This document shows positions 46,570-57,265 of a stretch of 64,000 nucleotides of DNA, in pieces. Positions within the stretch are counted from its first letter, which is position 1. Each line of letters starts with the position of its first letter. The notes beneath the pieces are model-generated. The model saw only the letters and a program-made list of their open reading frames with translations. It was not told where the DNA came from and did not search any database. A program made the position numbers and the translations under genes. This DNA comes from CAWGMT01 sp963823675 (lineage in GTDB: Bacteria > Planctomycetota > Planctomycetia > Isosphaerales > Isosphaeraceae): positions 186,001 through 250,000 of the forward strand of contig CAWGMT010000014.1 in the NCBI GenBank assembly GCA_963823675.1, in the 5' to 3' direction.

Positions 46570-47481
46570 ATGTTTCCTGAGCGCCAACAACGTGCTTTCC
46601 TCGATACCGCCGTGCTGTCGCGGCTGGCGGGGTTTCCGTTGTTTGCGCGCAGGCCGATGCAGGGGACGGTTTCGGGGCGGCATCCCAGTCCCCACCGGGG
46701 GTCGAGCGTCGAGTTTGCCGAGTATCGCAAGTATGTCCCCGGCGATGATCTTCGCCGGCTCGACTGGCGGGCTTACGGGCGGTCGGACCGGTTCTTCGTC
46801 AAGGAGTTCGAGGCCGATACGAACCTGCGGTGCTGCCTCGTGGTGGATACCAGCGGGTCGATGGGTTTCGGGTCAAAAAGCGTGTCCAAGATCGAATACG
46901 CCCGGCGCATCGCCGGGGCGATCGGCCACCTGGCGCTCCAGCAGGGCGACGCGGTGGGCCTCTCGTGCGTCGCCGCGGGGATCGTCAAGAATATCCCCCC
47001 TCGGCGCAACCCATCGCACTTGAAGACGGTTTTCGACGTGCTCGAACAGACCCAGCCCCAGGGCCAGACCCAGCTCCCGACGGTCTTGCATGAACTGGCC
47101 GAGACGCTGTCGCAGCGGGCGCTCGTGGTGATCATCTCCGACCTCTTCGTCGAGCCGGATGACCTCGGCTCATGTTTCCAGCACCTGCGGTTCCGCAAGC
47201 ACGACGCGGCGGTGTTTCATCTGCTCGACCGCCAGGAGATCGAGTTCGATTTCCGCCGGCCGATGCGGTTCCTGGATATGGAAGGAGGGCCGGCGATCTT
47301 CGCCGAGCCGACCGAGATCGCCGAGCGATACCACAAGGCGGTGTCGGGGTATTTGACCCGGCTCCATGAGGTCGTCCTCGAGTCGGCCGTCGATTATCAT
47401 CGGGTGTCGCTCGACGAAGACTACGAGCAACTATTGATCCGGTTCCTGGTCGGGCGGACTCGTTCCCGAGGCGTGCGATGA
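46570..47481 (+). CDS. DUF58 (vWA-like) protein
   Basis: This 303-residue intact protein has the DUF58 signature EFAEYRKYVPGDDLRRLDWR followed by AYGRSDRFFVKEFEAD near residue 55. A vWA core follows with MIDAS motif LVVDTSGSMGFG (DxSxS) near residue 95 and ALVVIISDLFVEPDDL later. Proteins of this family are paired with MoxR ATPases, which are thought to remodel or load them. The ATG follows AAAGGA. Its stop overlaps the next ATG by 4 bp. Confidence 0.92.
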   Translation: MFPERQQRAFLDTAVLSRLAGFPLFARRPMQGTVSGRHPSPHRGSSVEFAEYRKYVPGDDLRRLDWRAYGRSDRFFVKEFEADTNLRCCLVVDTSGSMGFGSKSVSKIEYARRIAGAIGHLALQQGDAVGLSCVAAGIVKNIPPRRNPSHLKTVFDVLEQTQPQGQTQLPTVLHELAETLSQRALVVIISDLFVEPDDLGSCFQHLRFRKHDAAVFHLLDRQEIEFDFRRPMRFLDMEGGPAIFAEPTEIAERYHKAVSGYLTRLHEVVLESAVDYHRVSLDEDYEQLLIRFLVGRTRSRGVR

Positions 47482-49469
47482 GTTTTTTGCAACCGTTGCT
47501 CCTGGCCGCGCTGCCGCTGGTCGCCTTGCCGATCATCATTCACCTGATCAACCAGCGCCGGTATCAGACGATCCGCTGGGGTGCGATGATGTTCCTGCTG
47601 GCGGCCAACCGGATGTCGCGCGGGTATCGCGCGGCTGCGGCAATGGCTGATCATGGCATTCCGGATGGCCGCCATCGCCGGCCTGATCTTCGCGATCAGC
47701 CGGCCGCTCGCCGGGGGCTGGCTGGGGCTCACTGCCGGCGGCCGCCCCGATACGACGATCGTCCTGCTCGATCGGTCCCCCAGCATGCAGGAGAGCAGCC
47801 AGGGGGGAGGGGGCTCGAAGCGGGAAACCGGCCTGCGGCAGTTGGTCCCCACGCTCAAGACCGTCGGCTCGGCCCGCTGGATCTTGATCGAGAGCACGAC
47901 CGGCAAGCCCCGCGAGCTGGAGTCGATCGACGATCTGCTCTCGTCGCCCAGCACCGGGGCGGCCAGCGCCTCGGCCGATATTCCGGGAATGCTGCTGGCA
48001 GCGCGCGAATACATCATGGCCAACAAATCAGGCCGCACCGAGATCTGGATCTGTTCCGACATCCGCCAGAACGACTGGAACGCCGAGAGCGGCCGCTGGC
48101 AGGCGATCCGCGAAGGGTTTTCGGAGCTGGCGCAGAGCGTGCGTTTCCACCTTTTGGCCTATCCGCAGAGCGATCCCGGCAACGTGTCGGTGCGTGTGAC
48201 CGACGTGCGCCGGCAGAAGACGGCCGACGGGGCCGAGCTGCTGGTGTCGCTGCGGCTGGCGCGGCGGAATGAGCGAGGGCAAGGAAACGATCCCGGTGCA
48301 GCTCGAGATCGACGGGGCGCGTTCCGAGGTTGCCGTCGAGATGGTCGGCGGCCAGAGCGAGCTGCTGGATCACCGCATTCCGCTCGAGAAAGGCCGACTG
48401 CGCGGCTGGGGCCGGGTGTCGATCCCGGCCGACTCCAACCTATCGGACAACGACTTCTACTTCACCTGGGAAGAGCAAGCGGCGCGGCGAACGATCGTCG
48501 TGTCCGACGACCAGCAGGCGGACCGTCCGCTGGCACTGGCGGCTTCGATCTCGCCGGTACCCTCGGTGCGCGATGCTCAGCCGAACTCGTCGCGCCGGCG
48601 CAGGCCGGCGGCATCGACTGGGATCAGGTCTCGATGTTGATCTGGCACGCACCGCTGCCCGAGGCCGACCTGGCGCGGTCGGTGCAAGCCTTCGTCGAGC
48701 GCGGCGGATCGGCCGTGTTCTTTCCACCCAGGGCACCCGGACAGACGGAGTTTTTCGGTGTGCGCTGGACTGTGTGGACGGAACAAAAATCGGAGAGCCC
48801 GGTCGACACCTGGCGCGGCGACGAAGACCTGCTGGCGCACACCCAGAGCGGCGCGCCCTTGCCGGTGGGCCAGCTCCAGGTCCGCCGTTATTGCGGGTTG
48901 TCGGGCGAGCTGACGCCTCTGGCCACGCTCAGCGGGGGCGTGCCGCTGCTGGGACGGGTGGCGACCGATCGCGGGGCCGTCTATTTCTGCGCGACCACGC
49001 CGGCTCCCGGCGATTCGTCGCTGGCGACCAGCGGCGTCGTGTTCTACGTGATGGTCCAGCGCGCGCTGGCAGCCGGCTCGGCATCGCTGGGCAGCACGCG
49101 TCAGCTCACGGCCGGCGAGGGCTTGCGTGACGATCCGCTCTCGTGGAAGCGCGTGGCCGGCGGCGACGAGGCGATCTCGACGGATTTTCCCTACCATCGC
49201 GGGGTCTATCAATCGGGTGAGCGGCTGCTGGCGGTGAACCGCTCGGCCGCCGAGGAGCAAAGGGCGGTGCTGGCCGACGCGCCGCGTGCCGGAGCTGTTT
49301 CACGGCCTCGATTTCGCCCGGGTCGACGACCGGGCGGGCAACCTCGCCTCATTGATCCAGGAGGTCTGGCGGCTCTTCCTGGTGGCCATGATGACGGCGA
49401 TGGTGGTCGAGGCGGCTCTTGTGCATGCCCAGACCGGCGCGTCCCCGTCCTGGCGGAGCTGTGCCATGA
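47478..49469 (+). CDS. BatA-like membrane vWA protein (about five frameshifts)
   Basis: MSFLQPLLLAALPLVALPII, IHLINQRRYQTIRWGAMMFL is the BatA/aerotolerance N-terminal domain (TIGR02226). A shift near 47625 leads to RRLRQWLIMAFRMAAIAGLI and a vWA domain with TTIVLLDRSPSMQES (DxSxS). The rest (VQLEIDGARSEVAVEMVGGQ, MLIWHAPLPEADLARSVQAF, ELFHGLDFARVDDRAGNLAS) is split by further shifts near 48265, 48560-48620, 49280 and 49425. After the last correction it ends MPRPARPRPGGAVP at a TGA that overlaps the next ATG. C-terminal helix WRLFLVAMMTAMVVEAA. The total is about 663 residues. The MIDAS site faces the periplasm-like space in related proteins. Confidence 0.82.
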
Positions 49470-51674
49470 ATGTATCGCGTTCGCTGACTTTCCTCTGGAC
49501 GCCCTGGTCGCTCTTCGGCTCGATCGCGGTCGTGCTGGTCACGGCCGGTTTCTGCTTCGCGGCCTGGCAGCGGAGCGGCTTCCGGCGCTCGATCGGCATG
49601 CTCGAGCTCTTGCGTCTGACCCTGGTGATCATGGTCGCGGTCCTGCTCAACCAGCCCGAGTGGGTCGAGGAATACCGCCCCGAGGAGAGGCCGGCGATCG
49701 CCGTGTTCTGGGACGGCTCGCCCAGCATGGAGACGCGCGACGTCGTGCAGGCAGGGCAAAAGGCGGCATCCGCCGTCACGCGGCACGAGGCGATCGCGCC
49801 CCTGGCCGAGCCGGGCACCTGGAGCAAGCTCCACGAGCGGATGAACGTGGTGGTCCAGCCGTTCTCGACCCCGCAGGCCGGACACGGCACCGACCTCAAC
49901 GAGCCGCTGGCCAAGGCGCCCGAAAAGATCGCCAACCTGCGGGGCATCGTTCTGGCGTCCGACGGCGACTGGAACGAGGGCCCGCCGCCGGTCCAGGCGG
50001 CGGCCCGTCTGCGGATCGAAGGGCGTGCCGATTTTCGCGGTCGCCGGTCGGCAGCCGCACCCGGCTGCCCGACGTCGAGCTCTTGAGCCTCGACCTGCCG
50101 ACCTTCGGCATCGCCGGCAAGTCGGTCCGCGTCCCGTTCACGATCGACAGCTCGCTGCCGCGCGAATACATCACCACGGTCACCCTCCGTGACTTCCGAC
50201 GGCGACGAGGTGACCAAGGAAGTGCGGATCGCCCCCATGAGCGCGTACCAGCGACTGGCTGGTCTGGAAGCCCAGGGCCACGGGCGATTTCACGCTCACG
50301 CTCGATGATCCCCCAGCACCGCGACGAGACGCTTGCCGAGAACAACACGGCAGACGGCGCCGATCTCGATCCGCGAGGAGAAGCTGAAGGTGCTGGTCGT
50401 CGAGTCGTATCCGCGCTGGGAGTACCGCTACCTGCGCAACGCGCTGTCGCGCGATCCCGGAGTCGACGCTCTCGTGCTTGCTGTTCCACCCCGGGCTCAG
50501 CAAGGTGGGCGGCGGCAACAAGGATTACATCAAGCAGTTCCCCTCGGGACTTGACGAGCTATCCAAGTACGACGTCGTCTTCCTCGGCGACGTGGGCGTC
50601 GAGGATGGCCAGCTCACGGCCGAGCAATGCCGGCTCTTGAAGGGGCTGGTCGAGCACCAGGCCAGCGGCCTGGTCTTCATGCCGGGCATCGCAGGGCACG
50701 GAGCTCTCGCTGCTGGATACCGAGCTGGGCGATCTCTGCCCGGTGGTGCTCGACGCGGCGCAGCCGGGCGGCTGGGGCTCGCGCACGCCCAATCACTTCG
50801 AGCTGACAGAACTGGGCCGCCGCAGCCTGCTGACCAAGCTGGCCGATACGCAGGACGACAACGCCGAGGTCTGGGAAGGGCTGCCGGGGTTTCAGTGGTA
50901 CGCGCCGGTGCTGCGGGCCAAGGCCGGCAGCGACGTGCTGGCCGTCCACAAGGACGCAGTCCAACGAACTACGGCCGGCTGCCGCTTTTGGTCACGCGCA
51001 CCTTCGGCGCCGGCAAGGTCCTTTTCATGGGCACCGACGGCGCCTGGCGGTGGCGCAAGGGGGTTGAAGACAAGTACCACTACCGGTTCTGGGGCCAGGT
51101 GGTGCGCTGGATGGCCTATCAGCGAAATATGGCCAAGGGCGAGTCGATGCGGCTGTACTATGTGCCCGACCAGCCCAAGCTGAACCAGACCCTGGCGCTG
51201 CACGCCAACGTGATGGAGCGTTCGGGCGAGCCCTTGCATAATGGCGAGGTCTCGGCCCGGATCACCGCCCCTTCGGGCAAGACCGAGGTCGTCCACTTCA
51301 CATCGGCCGGCGACGAATGGGGCGAATTCACCGGGCGGTACACCGCGGTCGAGCCGGGCAGCCACCACGTCACGCTCTTCTGCAAGCAGACCGGCGCCAA
51401 GCTGGAAACGTCGTTCTTCGTGCAGGGGGCGGCCGCCGAGCAGCCTGGCAAGCCGGCCCGGCCCGAGGTGCTGGAGGAGCTGGCGCGGGTGACTAACGGC
51501 AAGGTCGTGCCGCCGGAAAAACTCGATGAAGTGGTGCGATCGCTGGCAGAGCTGCCCGAGCCGCCGCCCCTGGTGCGCCGGGTACCGCTCTGGTGTCATC
51601 CCGTGCCGGCCGCGGCGCTGGTCACATTAATGGGAGTCTTCTGGGTAGGCCGGAAGGTGGTTGGTTTAGTATAG
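49466..51674 (+). CDS. membrane vWA / glutamine-amidotransferase-like protein (multiple frameshifts)
   Basis: It starts MNVSRSLTFLWTPWSLFGSI with two to three membrane helices (VVLVTAGFCFAAW, LLRLTLVIMVAVLLNQPEWV). A vWA-like domain has IAVFWDGSPSMETRD (DxSxS) and RGIVLASDGDWNEG. A GATase1-like segment comes next (EKLKVLVVESYPRWEYRYLR, YDVVFLGDVGVEDGQLTAEQ, LVTRTFGAGKVLFMGTDGAW). Ig-like strands and a C-terminal helix (AAALVTLMGVFWVGRKV) end it. At least five indels lie between 50030 and 51000. This is the usual third member of planctomycete MoxR-DUF58-BatA clusters. The total is about 736 residues. Confidence 0.8.
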
Positions 51675-51746
51675 TGGTGGGACGGACGTCGTGGGCTTAC
51701 TTGACTGGTTGAAAGGTGACGCTTCGCAATTGACCCTGAGGTGACT

Positions 51747-54700
51747 ATGAGCCTGGCTTACTCGCCTGATCGTCTCAAGCTGCCGGAAGCGCTGGAAGCG
51801 CAGTTGCACGAGTTTCGCCGCCGGGTCTGGGCGATCAAGATCGTCGAGGCCGTCGCTGCGGCGGCCTTCAGCCTGCTTGTGGGCTACCTCGTCTTGTTCT
51901 GCGTCGACCGCCTGTGGGATACGCCGGTCTGGCTGCGGGCGGTTCTGTTCATGGCGGCCCTCCTGGGCTGCGTCAACCTGCCGGTGGCCTTGCACCGCTG
52001 GGTCTGGCGCCACCGGCGGCTCGAGCAGCTCGCCCGGCTCCTGTCGCGCAAGCATCCCAGCGTCGGCGACCAGTTGCTGGGCATCATCGAGCTGTCGCAC
52101 AACGAATTCGAGCAGGCCAGGTCGCCGGCGCTCTGCGAGGCGGCGATTCGCGACGTCGCCTCGGTCGCCCAGAAGCGGGATTTCCGCGACGCCGTGCCCG
52201 ATCCGCGGCACCGGATGTGGGGCTATCTGCTTTCGGTCCCGCTGGCGATCGCGCTTGGCCTGATCGTGCTGGTTCCGGCCGCGGCGTCGAACACCTGGAG
52301 CCGTTTCCTGGCACCCTGGAAAGACACGCCTCGCTACACCTTCGCCATGCTCAAGCATCTTCCCGATAAGCTGGTGGTCGCGCACGGCGAGCCGTTTGCG
52401 GTCGCGGCCGATCTCGAGGACCAGACCGTCTGGCGGCCCCGCCAGGGCTCGGTCCAGCTCGGCGGCCAGCGGCCGATCGTCGCCGGCCTCGCCGATGGCC
52501 GCTACCAGTTCGAGCTTCCCTCGCAGATCGACCCCGGCTGGCTCTACGTCAAGATCGGCGACTTTCGATCCCGCCTCCATGTCGAGCCGACCTTGCGACC
52601 CGAGCTGACCGCCGTGTCGGCCGCGGTCAAGCTCCCGAGTACCTCGGCCGCACCAAAATTCAGAAGAAAGACGTCCGCGGCGGATCGGTCTCACTGGTTC
52701 AGGGAAGCGAGGCGACCTTCGCCGCCACGGCGACCCGCGACCTCGCAAGCGCTCGGAGTCGACGGCAAGCCGCAGCCGCCCGCGGGCGCCACAGTCGACC
52801 AGCCCGTCGACGGCCATCCAGGGCTCGCGCAAGATGGAGTTCTCCTGGCAGGACAAGTTCGGACTGGCCGGCAAGGAACCATTTGTCCTTTCGATCACGG
52901 CTCGCGACGATGAGGCACCATCGTTGAGCTGCGAGAACCTGCCGCGGCAGCAGCGTGATCCTCGATACCGAGCTACTGAGCTTCAAGGTGCGTGCCCAGG
53001 ACGATTTCGGCGTCAAGCGGATCGGGATGGAATGGCAGGGCAGCGACAACCCGGTCGTGAAGACGCCCGCCCAGGGCGAGCTCATCTTGGCCGGCGGCGG
53101 TCACGACAAGGAGTCGCTGGACATCAGCGGCACCTTCTCGGCCAAGTCGCTGGGCATCGAGCCGCAGCCGGTCAACCTCCGGCTTTTCGCCGAAGATTAT
53201 TTCCCGGGCCGGCCGCGGGTCTACACGCCGCCGTATCTCTTTTACGTCCTCAATGCCGAGCAGCATGCGATCTGGCTGACCGAGCAGCTCAGCAAGTGGC
53301 ACCGCCAGTGCGCTCGAGGTGCGGGACCGCGAGCTCCAGCTTCACGAGACCAACAAGCAGCTCCGGGGGCTTCCTGCCGAAGAGCTCGACCGCCCGGAGA
53401 CCCGGCGCCACATCGAGAACCAGGCCGCCGGCGAGCGTGCCAATGGCCGGCGGCTCTCGGGGCTGGTCGTCTCGGGCGAAGACCTGATCCGCCAGGCGAT
53501 GCGAAACCCCGAGTTTGCCATCGGCCATCTCGAGAAATGGGCCGAGATGCTCCAGATCTTGAAGGACATCGCCGGCAACCGGATGCCGTCGGTCGCCGAT
53601 CTGCTCAAGCAAGCGGCGACTGCCCCCAACGTCGCGGCCAATGCCAGCAATAACAAGACGAAGATGGCCGGGCAAGTGCGGGCCAGCCAGGCCAGCACGC
53701 CTTCCGAGCCCAAGGAAGGGCCCAAGAAGCCGCCGTCGGGCATTCCCGCGATTGTCGATCGCGAGTCGTCCCAGCAGCCGCCGGACGAAAAAGCAGGCCA
53801 GGCCGCTGCCAAGAAGGGCAACTCGAGCCCGAAGTTTTCGTTTCCGGTGACGACCCTGGACGGCAAGCCCAGCGACAAGCCGCAGCCCGAGGCGCCGGCG
53901 GCCCAGCAACTGGAGGAGGCCGTGCGCAAGCAGCAGGACCTGCTCGCCGAGTTCGACAAGATCGCCGACGAGCTGAACCGCGTCCTGGCCAACCTCGAGG
54001 GCAGCACCCTGGTCAAGCGGCTCAAGGCTGCATCGCGGCTCCAGTACAAGATCGGCGGACGGGTCAGCGATCAGTTGAGCGACGCCTTCGGCGCGGCGGC
54101 CCATCAACTGAAGGCCGGGGCCGTCAAGGTCCTGAGCGAGATGTCCGACCAGGAAGGGAAGGCCAGTACACGACGTCTCGTACATCATGGACGACATGGC
54201 CGCCGTACTTCGAACGCAGGGGATTCATGCGATTCAAGACGGTGCTCGACGAGATGCGGGTGCTGGATGTCGGTCGGCTCGCTCCGGCAGATTGGCGACG
54301 ATGTGAAGAAGGAAAGCGGCATCTCGATCGCGCAATGCGATTTCTGGTCCGACACGCTCGACCGCTGGGCCGAAGACCTGGTCGATCCGGCCAAGGGCGG
54401 CACGTGCAACGCCAAGTCGCGCAGCAGCCTGCCGCCCGCTCTGGTGCTCGAGGCGCTGCAAATCCTGGAGGCGGAGGTCAACCTCCGCGAGGAAACTCGC
54501 GTCACCGAGCAGGCAAAATCCGCCACTGCGGCTGAAAAGCACAAAGAGCAGGCGCTCAAGCTGGCCGAGACGCAGAACGGCCTGGGCGAGCGCACCGACA
54601 AGCTGAGCCAGAAGATCAGCGAGCTGCCTGATGCCGACACGGAGTTTGCCTACGAGCTGGCGCCTTCTGGCCCGGGTTTCCGAGGTGATGGGTGAGGCCG

Positions 54701-55020
54701 CCGAGATCCTGGCCCGGCCAGAGACCGGCAGCCCGGCCATCGCCGCCGAGACCGAAGTGATCGAGCTCTTGCTGCAATCGAAGCGCATCAACCCCAAGGG
54801 CGGGGGCGGCGGCGGCTCGACTCCGGGCGGCGGCGGACACGGCACGACCCACGATTCCGCCCTGGCTCTCCTGGGAGGCGGCGTCAACGAGAAGGAGGTC
54901 CGTGAAGACCACGGAGTCTCCCAGACGACCGGCGATGCCGGCCCGTCGCTGCCCGAAGAGTTCCGCGCCGGCCTCGACGAATACTTCAACAGGCTCGAGC
55001 GCGGCTCGGGCGGGCAGTAG
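51747..55020 (+). CDS. DUF4175-like membrane/coiled-coil protein (multiple frameshifts)
   Basis: The ATG at 51747 follows GAGG; it reads MSLAYSPDRLKLPEALEAQL. Three hydrophobic helices lie in residues 35-190 (AVAAAAFSLLVGYLVLFCV, AVLFMAALLGCVNLPVAL, LLSVPLAIALGLIVLVPAAA). A beta-rich part follows (HLPDKLVVAHGEPFAVAADL, LSFKVRAQDDFGVKRIGMEW). Then comes a very long helical region (LEEAVRKQQDLLAEFDKIAD, KLAETQNGLGERTDKLSQKI) and a Gly-rich stretch before EEFRAGLDEYFNRLE. Frame changes occur near 52630, 52940, 53310, 54165, 54280 and 54660. About 1090 residues. Such proteins close the MoxR/vWA operon and may form an envelope scaffold. Confidence 0.75.
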
Positions 55021-55070
55021 AGTCTTTCAGGGACAGTTCCATGCGCAGCGTGCGCATCTTCGACGGGAAC

Positions 55071-55172
55071 GGGGGGATCGCCGGACGGAGCCGGCTCCTA
55101 CAAAACGGACGCTGATAGGCGAAACTGGGGGATCGCCGGACGGAGCCGGCTCTACAAAATCAAACGCTGATT
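55071..55172 (+). repeat. REP-like element, tandem doublet
   Basis: GGGGGATCGCCGGACGGAG followed by CCGGCTCCTACAAAACGG and GACGCTGAT (55071-55116) recurs at 55126-55172 with one base lost and TACAAAATCAAACGCTGAT. Each unit contains a GCCGGACGGAGCCGGC hairpin. The two units are in direct orientation with a 55-bp period. The form is like REP elements of other bacteria (xTACAAx after a GC-rich hairpin). It lies between the DUF4175-like gene and the first exported gene of the array. Confidence 0.7.
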
Positions 55173-55240
55173 CGCTGCAGGCGGGGGCTATGTCCCCCGA
55201 TCTGCTGATTGCGGCAATGGTGTTGGGCTCTGCAAATCCG

Positions 55241-56225
55241 ATGAAACGACTTCTCAGTTCCCTGGTGATGACCGGCCTGGTCGTGGCGGCGGCCACGACG
55301 AGCGCGTTCGTCGTCGCGCAGGTCGCCCCACCGGCGGCGGAGAAGACGAAGACGGCGAAGCCCGTCGCCGGCGCGGACTTGCCCAAACAAGTCGTTGCTA
55401 AAGCGAAAGGCGTCGCGAAGAACAAGGGCGAAGCCAAGCAAGCCGAAACGGTGAAATTGAAGGAGGCGGCGGTCAAGCAGGCCATCGTAGCCAGGAAGGC
55501 GCGGGTCGCTGCCAAGGTCGCCAACGGCAACGCCAACCTCAACCCCATGATCCAGCAATTCACGCAGCAGGGCCGCCCGATGATGCGCTCGGAGGTGCTC
55601 CTGGCTAATTCGCTCTTTCACCTCACGAAAGACCAGTTGCGAGGGCTGGTCAAGGGAGCGGAAGCGGCCCTCGAGAAGGTCGCCAAGGAGATGGCCGAAT
55701 ATCAGCAAGGCGGGATGCCGCGCGTGGCCGTCCGGGGTCAAGCCTCCCGGAACCCCGACTGGGCCAAGAAGCTTCAGGATACGATCGCGGTGGAAATCAA
55801 GAAGCAGCTCAAGCCCGAGCAGTTTGCGCGCTACCAATCCGAGGTCAACGCACGCTCCGCCGAGCGCAAGCAAGCCGGTATCCGCTTCATGGTGGATGCC
55901 ATTGATCGCGAGCTCCTCCTTTCCCCCAGGCAGCGCGACCAGCTCATGGCGACGCTGGGCCACGACTGGGACGGGAGCTGGTCCATGTATCTCGAGTACA
56001 TCATGTTCGGTAACCGGTTCTTCCCCCAGGAGATCGACCGGCTCGTGACCCCCGTGCTCGACAAGACCCAGATCAAGGTGTGGCAGGGATCGCAAAAGGT
56101 CTCGGGCTTCTGGGGTTTCGGCGGCATCTGGGGTTTCCAGAACGGGGCAGATCCGTTTCAGGAATTACTGGGCGAAGAGCAGCAGAAGCCGGTCGAACAA
56201 GGCGGGGATTCCCCCGCCCCTGTGA
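55241..56225 (+). CDS. exported helical protein D1 (LTxxQ-like, type I)
   Basis: MKRLLSSLVMTGLVVAAATT and SAFVVAQ form a signal peptide, then a Lys/Ala-rich linker. Helical pairs follow: FHLTKDQLRGLVKGAEAAL near residue 125, LQDTIAVEIKKQLKPEQFAR and LLLSPRQRDQLMATLGHDW. A Trp-rich segment (WGFGGIWGFQNG) ends it. The LxxxQR(D)xL patterns recall Spy/CpxP-type LTxxQ proteins. As sequenced there is no stop and the ORF runs into the next gene. A one-base correction in GGCGGGGATTCCCCC near 56205 ends it at TGA 56223-56225. It is paralogous to the gene at 60210. Confidence 0.7.
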
Positions 56226-56251
56226 GCAACGTGAGCTTGTCGAGGAATTCC

Positions 56252-57214
56252 ATGAATCTGCTCAGGTGCCATCAGTTCCACTGGCTGGTTGCGTCCGTTC
56301 TGGCGGCGATCGTCGCCACGAGCGGGAGCGTCCGTGCCCAGGACGATCTCGACGACGACGACGATCAGGTCCAGGCCAATGCCGCCGGCATGGTTTTCAT
56401 CCAGCAGCGGCAGCCGGGCGTCGAGCAGTTCGAGCAGTGGGTCTTCAATCAGACGGGCGGAGCGGGGATCGCTCGCAACCGGCTCAACGCCGCTCTCGAG
56501 CTGCAAATCGACGAGATCAACCGGTTTTGCGGGATCACCGAGGCTCAGAAGAGAAAGTTGGAGCTCGCCGGCCGGGGCGACATCAAGCGGTTCTTCGACC
56601 GCGTCGATGACGCCAAGCGCCGGTACATGCTGGTCATGAATGACCAGAACCACAACATCTGGGAAGATATCCAGCCGCTCCAAAGCACGCTCAACGGCGG
56701 CATTTTCGGCGACGAGTCGATCTTCGGCAAGACCGTCAAGAAGACCCTCCGCACGGAACAGGCCGCCACGCTCGCCGACCAGGACCGGCAGCGAAACAAG
56801 AATCGCTACCTGATCACGATCGACTGGTTCATCACCCACATTGATAAAGGGATCGGCATGACGGCCGACCAGCGCAAGCGGCTGTTTGCTTTACTCAAGG
56901 AAACTCCGCCGCCCCGGCGGTTCGGCTCGAGCGATTACTACTACCTCATGTACCGGGCCGCCCAGATCGCCGACGACAGGATCAAGCCGATCTTCGATGA
57001 CATCCAGTGGCGAGTCTTCAGCGTACAGCTCAATCAGGGGCGCGGCATGCAGCAATGGCTCAAGAACAACGGCATGATCGGAGACGAGCCCGCAGCGGGC
57101 GATGAGGGCAAGAGGCTCGCCGAGGCCGCCAAGCGCGGCCGCCCGGCACAGGCCAAGGCGAAAGCGGTCGATGTGGGGGCGAGGAAGCAGGAAGAAATCA
57201 GATCGAAGAAGTAG
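56252..57214 (+). CDS. exported helical protein D2 (LTxxQ-like, type II)
   Basis: 320 residues from the ATG at 56252, preceded by GAGGAA. Signal peptide VASVLAAIVATSGSVRA, then an acidic run DDLDDDDDQ. Family motifs: ITEAQKRKLELAGRGDIKR near residue 95, FGDESIFGKTVKKTLRTEQ near 155, MTADQRKRLFALLKETPPP near 205 and RIKPIFDDIQWRVF near 240. WLKNNGMI lies before a basic tail. I do not know a described function; the repeated xTxxQ(R/K) motifs suggest an LTxxQ-like periplasmic helical hairpin protein. It is the first of four type II paralogs in this cluster. Confidence 0.8.
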   Translation: MNLLRCHQFHWLVASVLAAIVATSGSVRAQDDLDDDDDQVQANAAGMVFIQQRQPGVEQFEQWVFNQTGGAGIARNRLNAALELQIDEINRFCGITEAQKRKLELAGRGDIKRFFDRVDDAKRRYMLVMNDQNHNIWEDIQPLQSTLNGGIFGDESIFGKTVKKTLRTEQAATLADQDRQRNKNRYLITIDWFITHIDKGIGMTADQRKRLFALLKETPPPRRFGSSDYYYLMYRAAQIADDRIKPIFDDIQWRVFSVQLNQGRGMQQWLKNNGMIGDEPAAGDEGKRLAEAAKRGRPAQAKAKAVDVGARKQEEIRSKK

Positions 57215-57265
57215 GATAACGCGAGATCGACAAGCTGGTTCTGCGCTCATTCCTTCATCCGGTGA

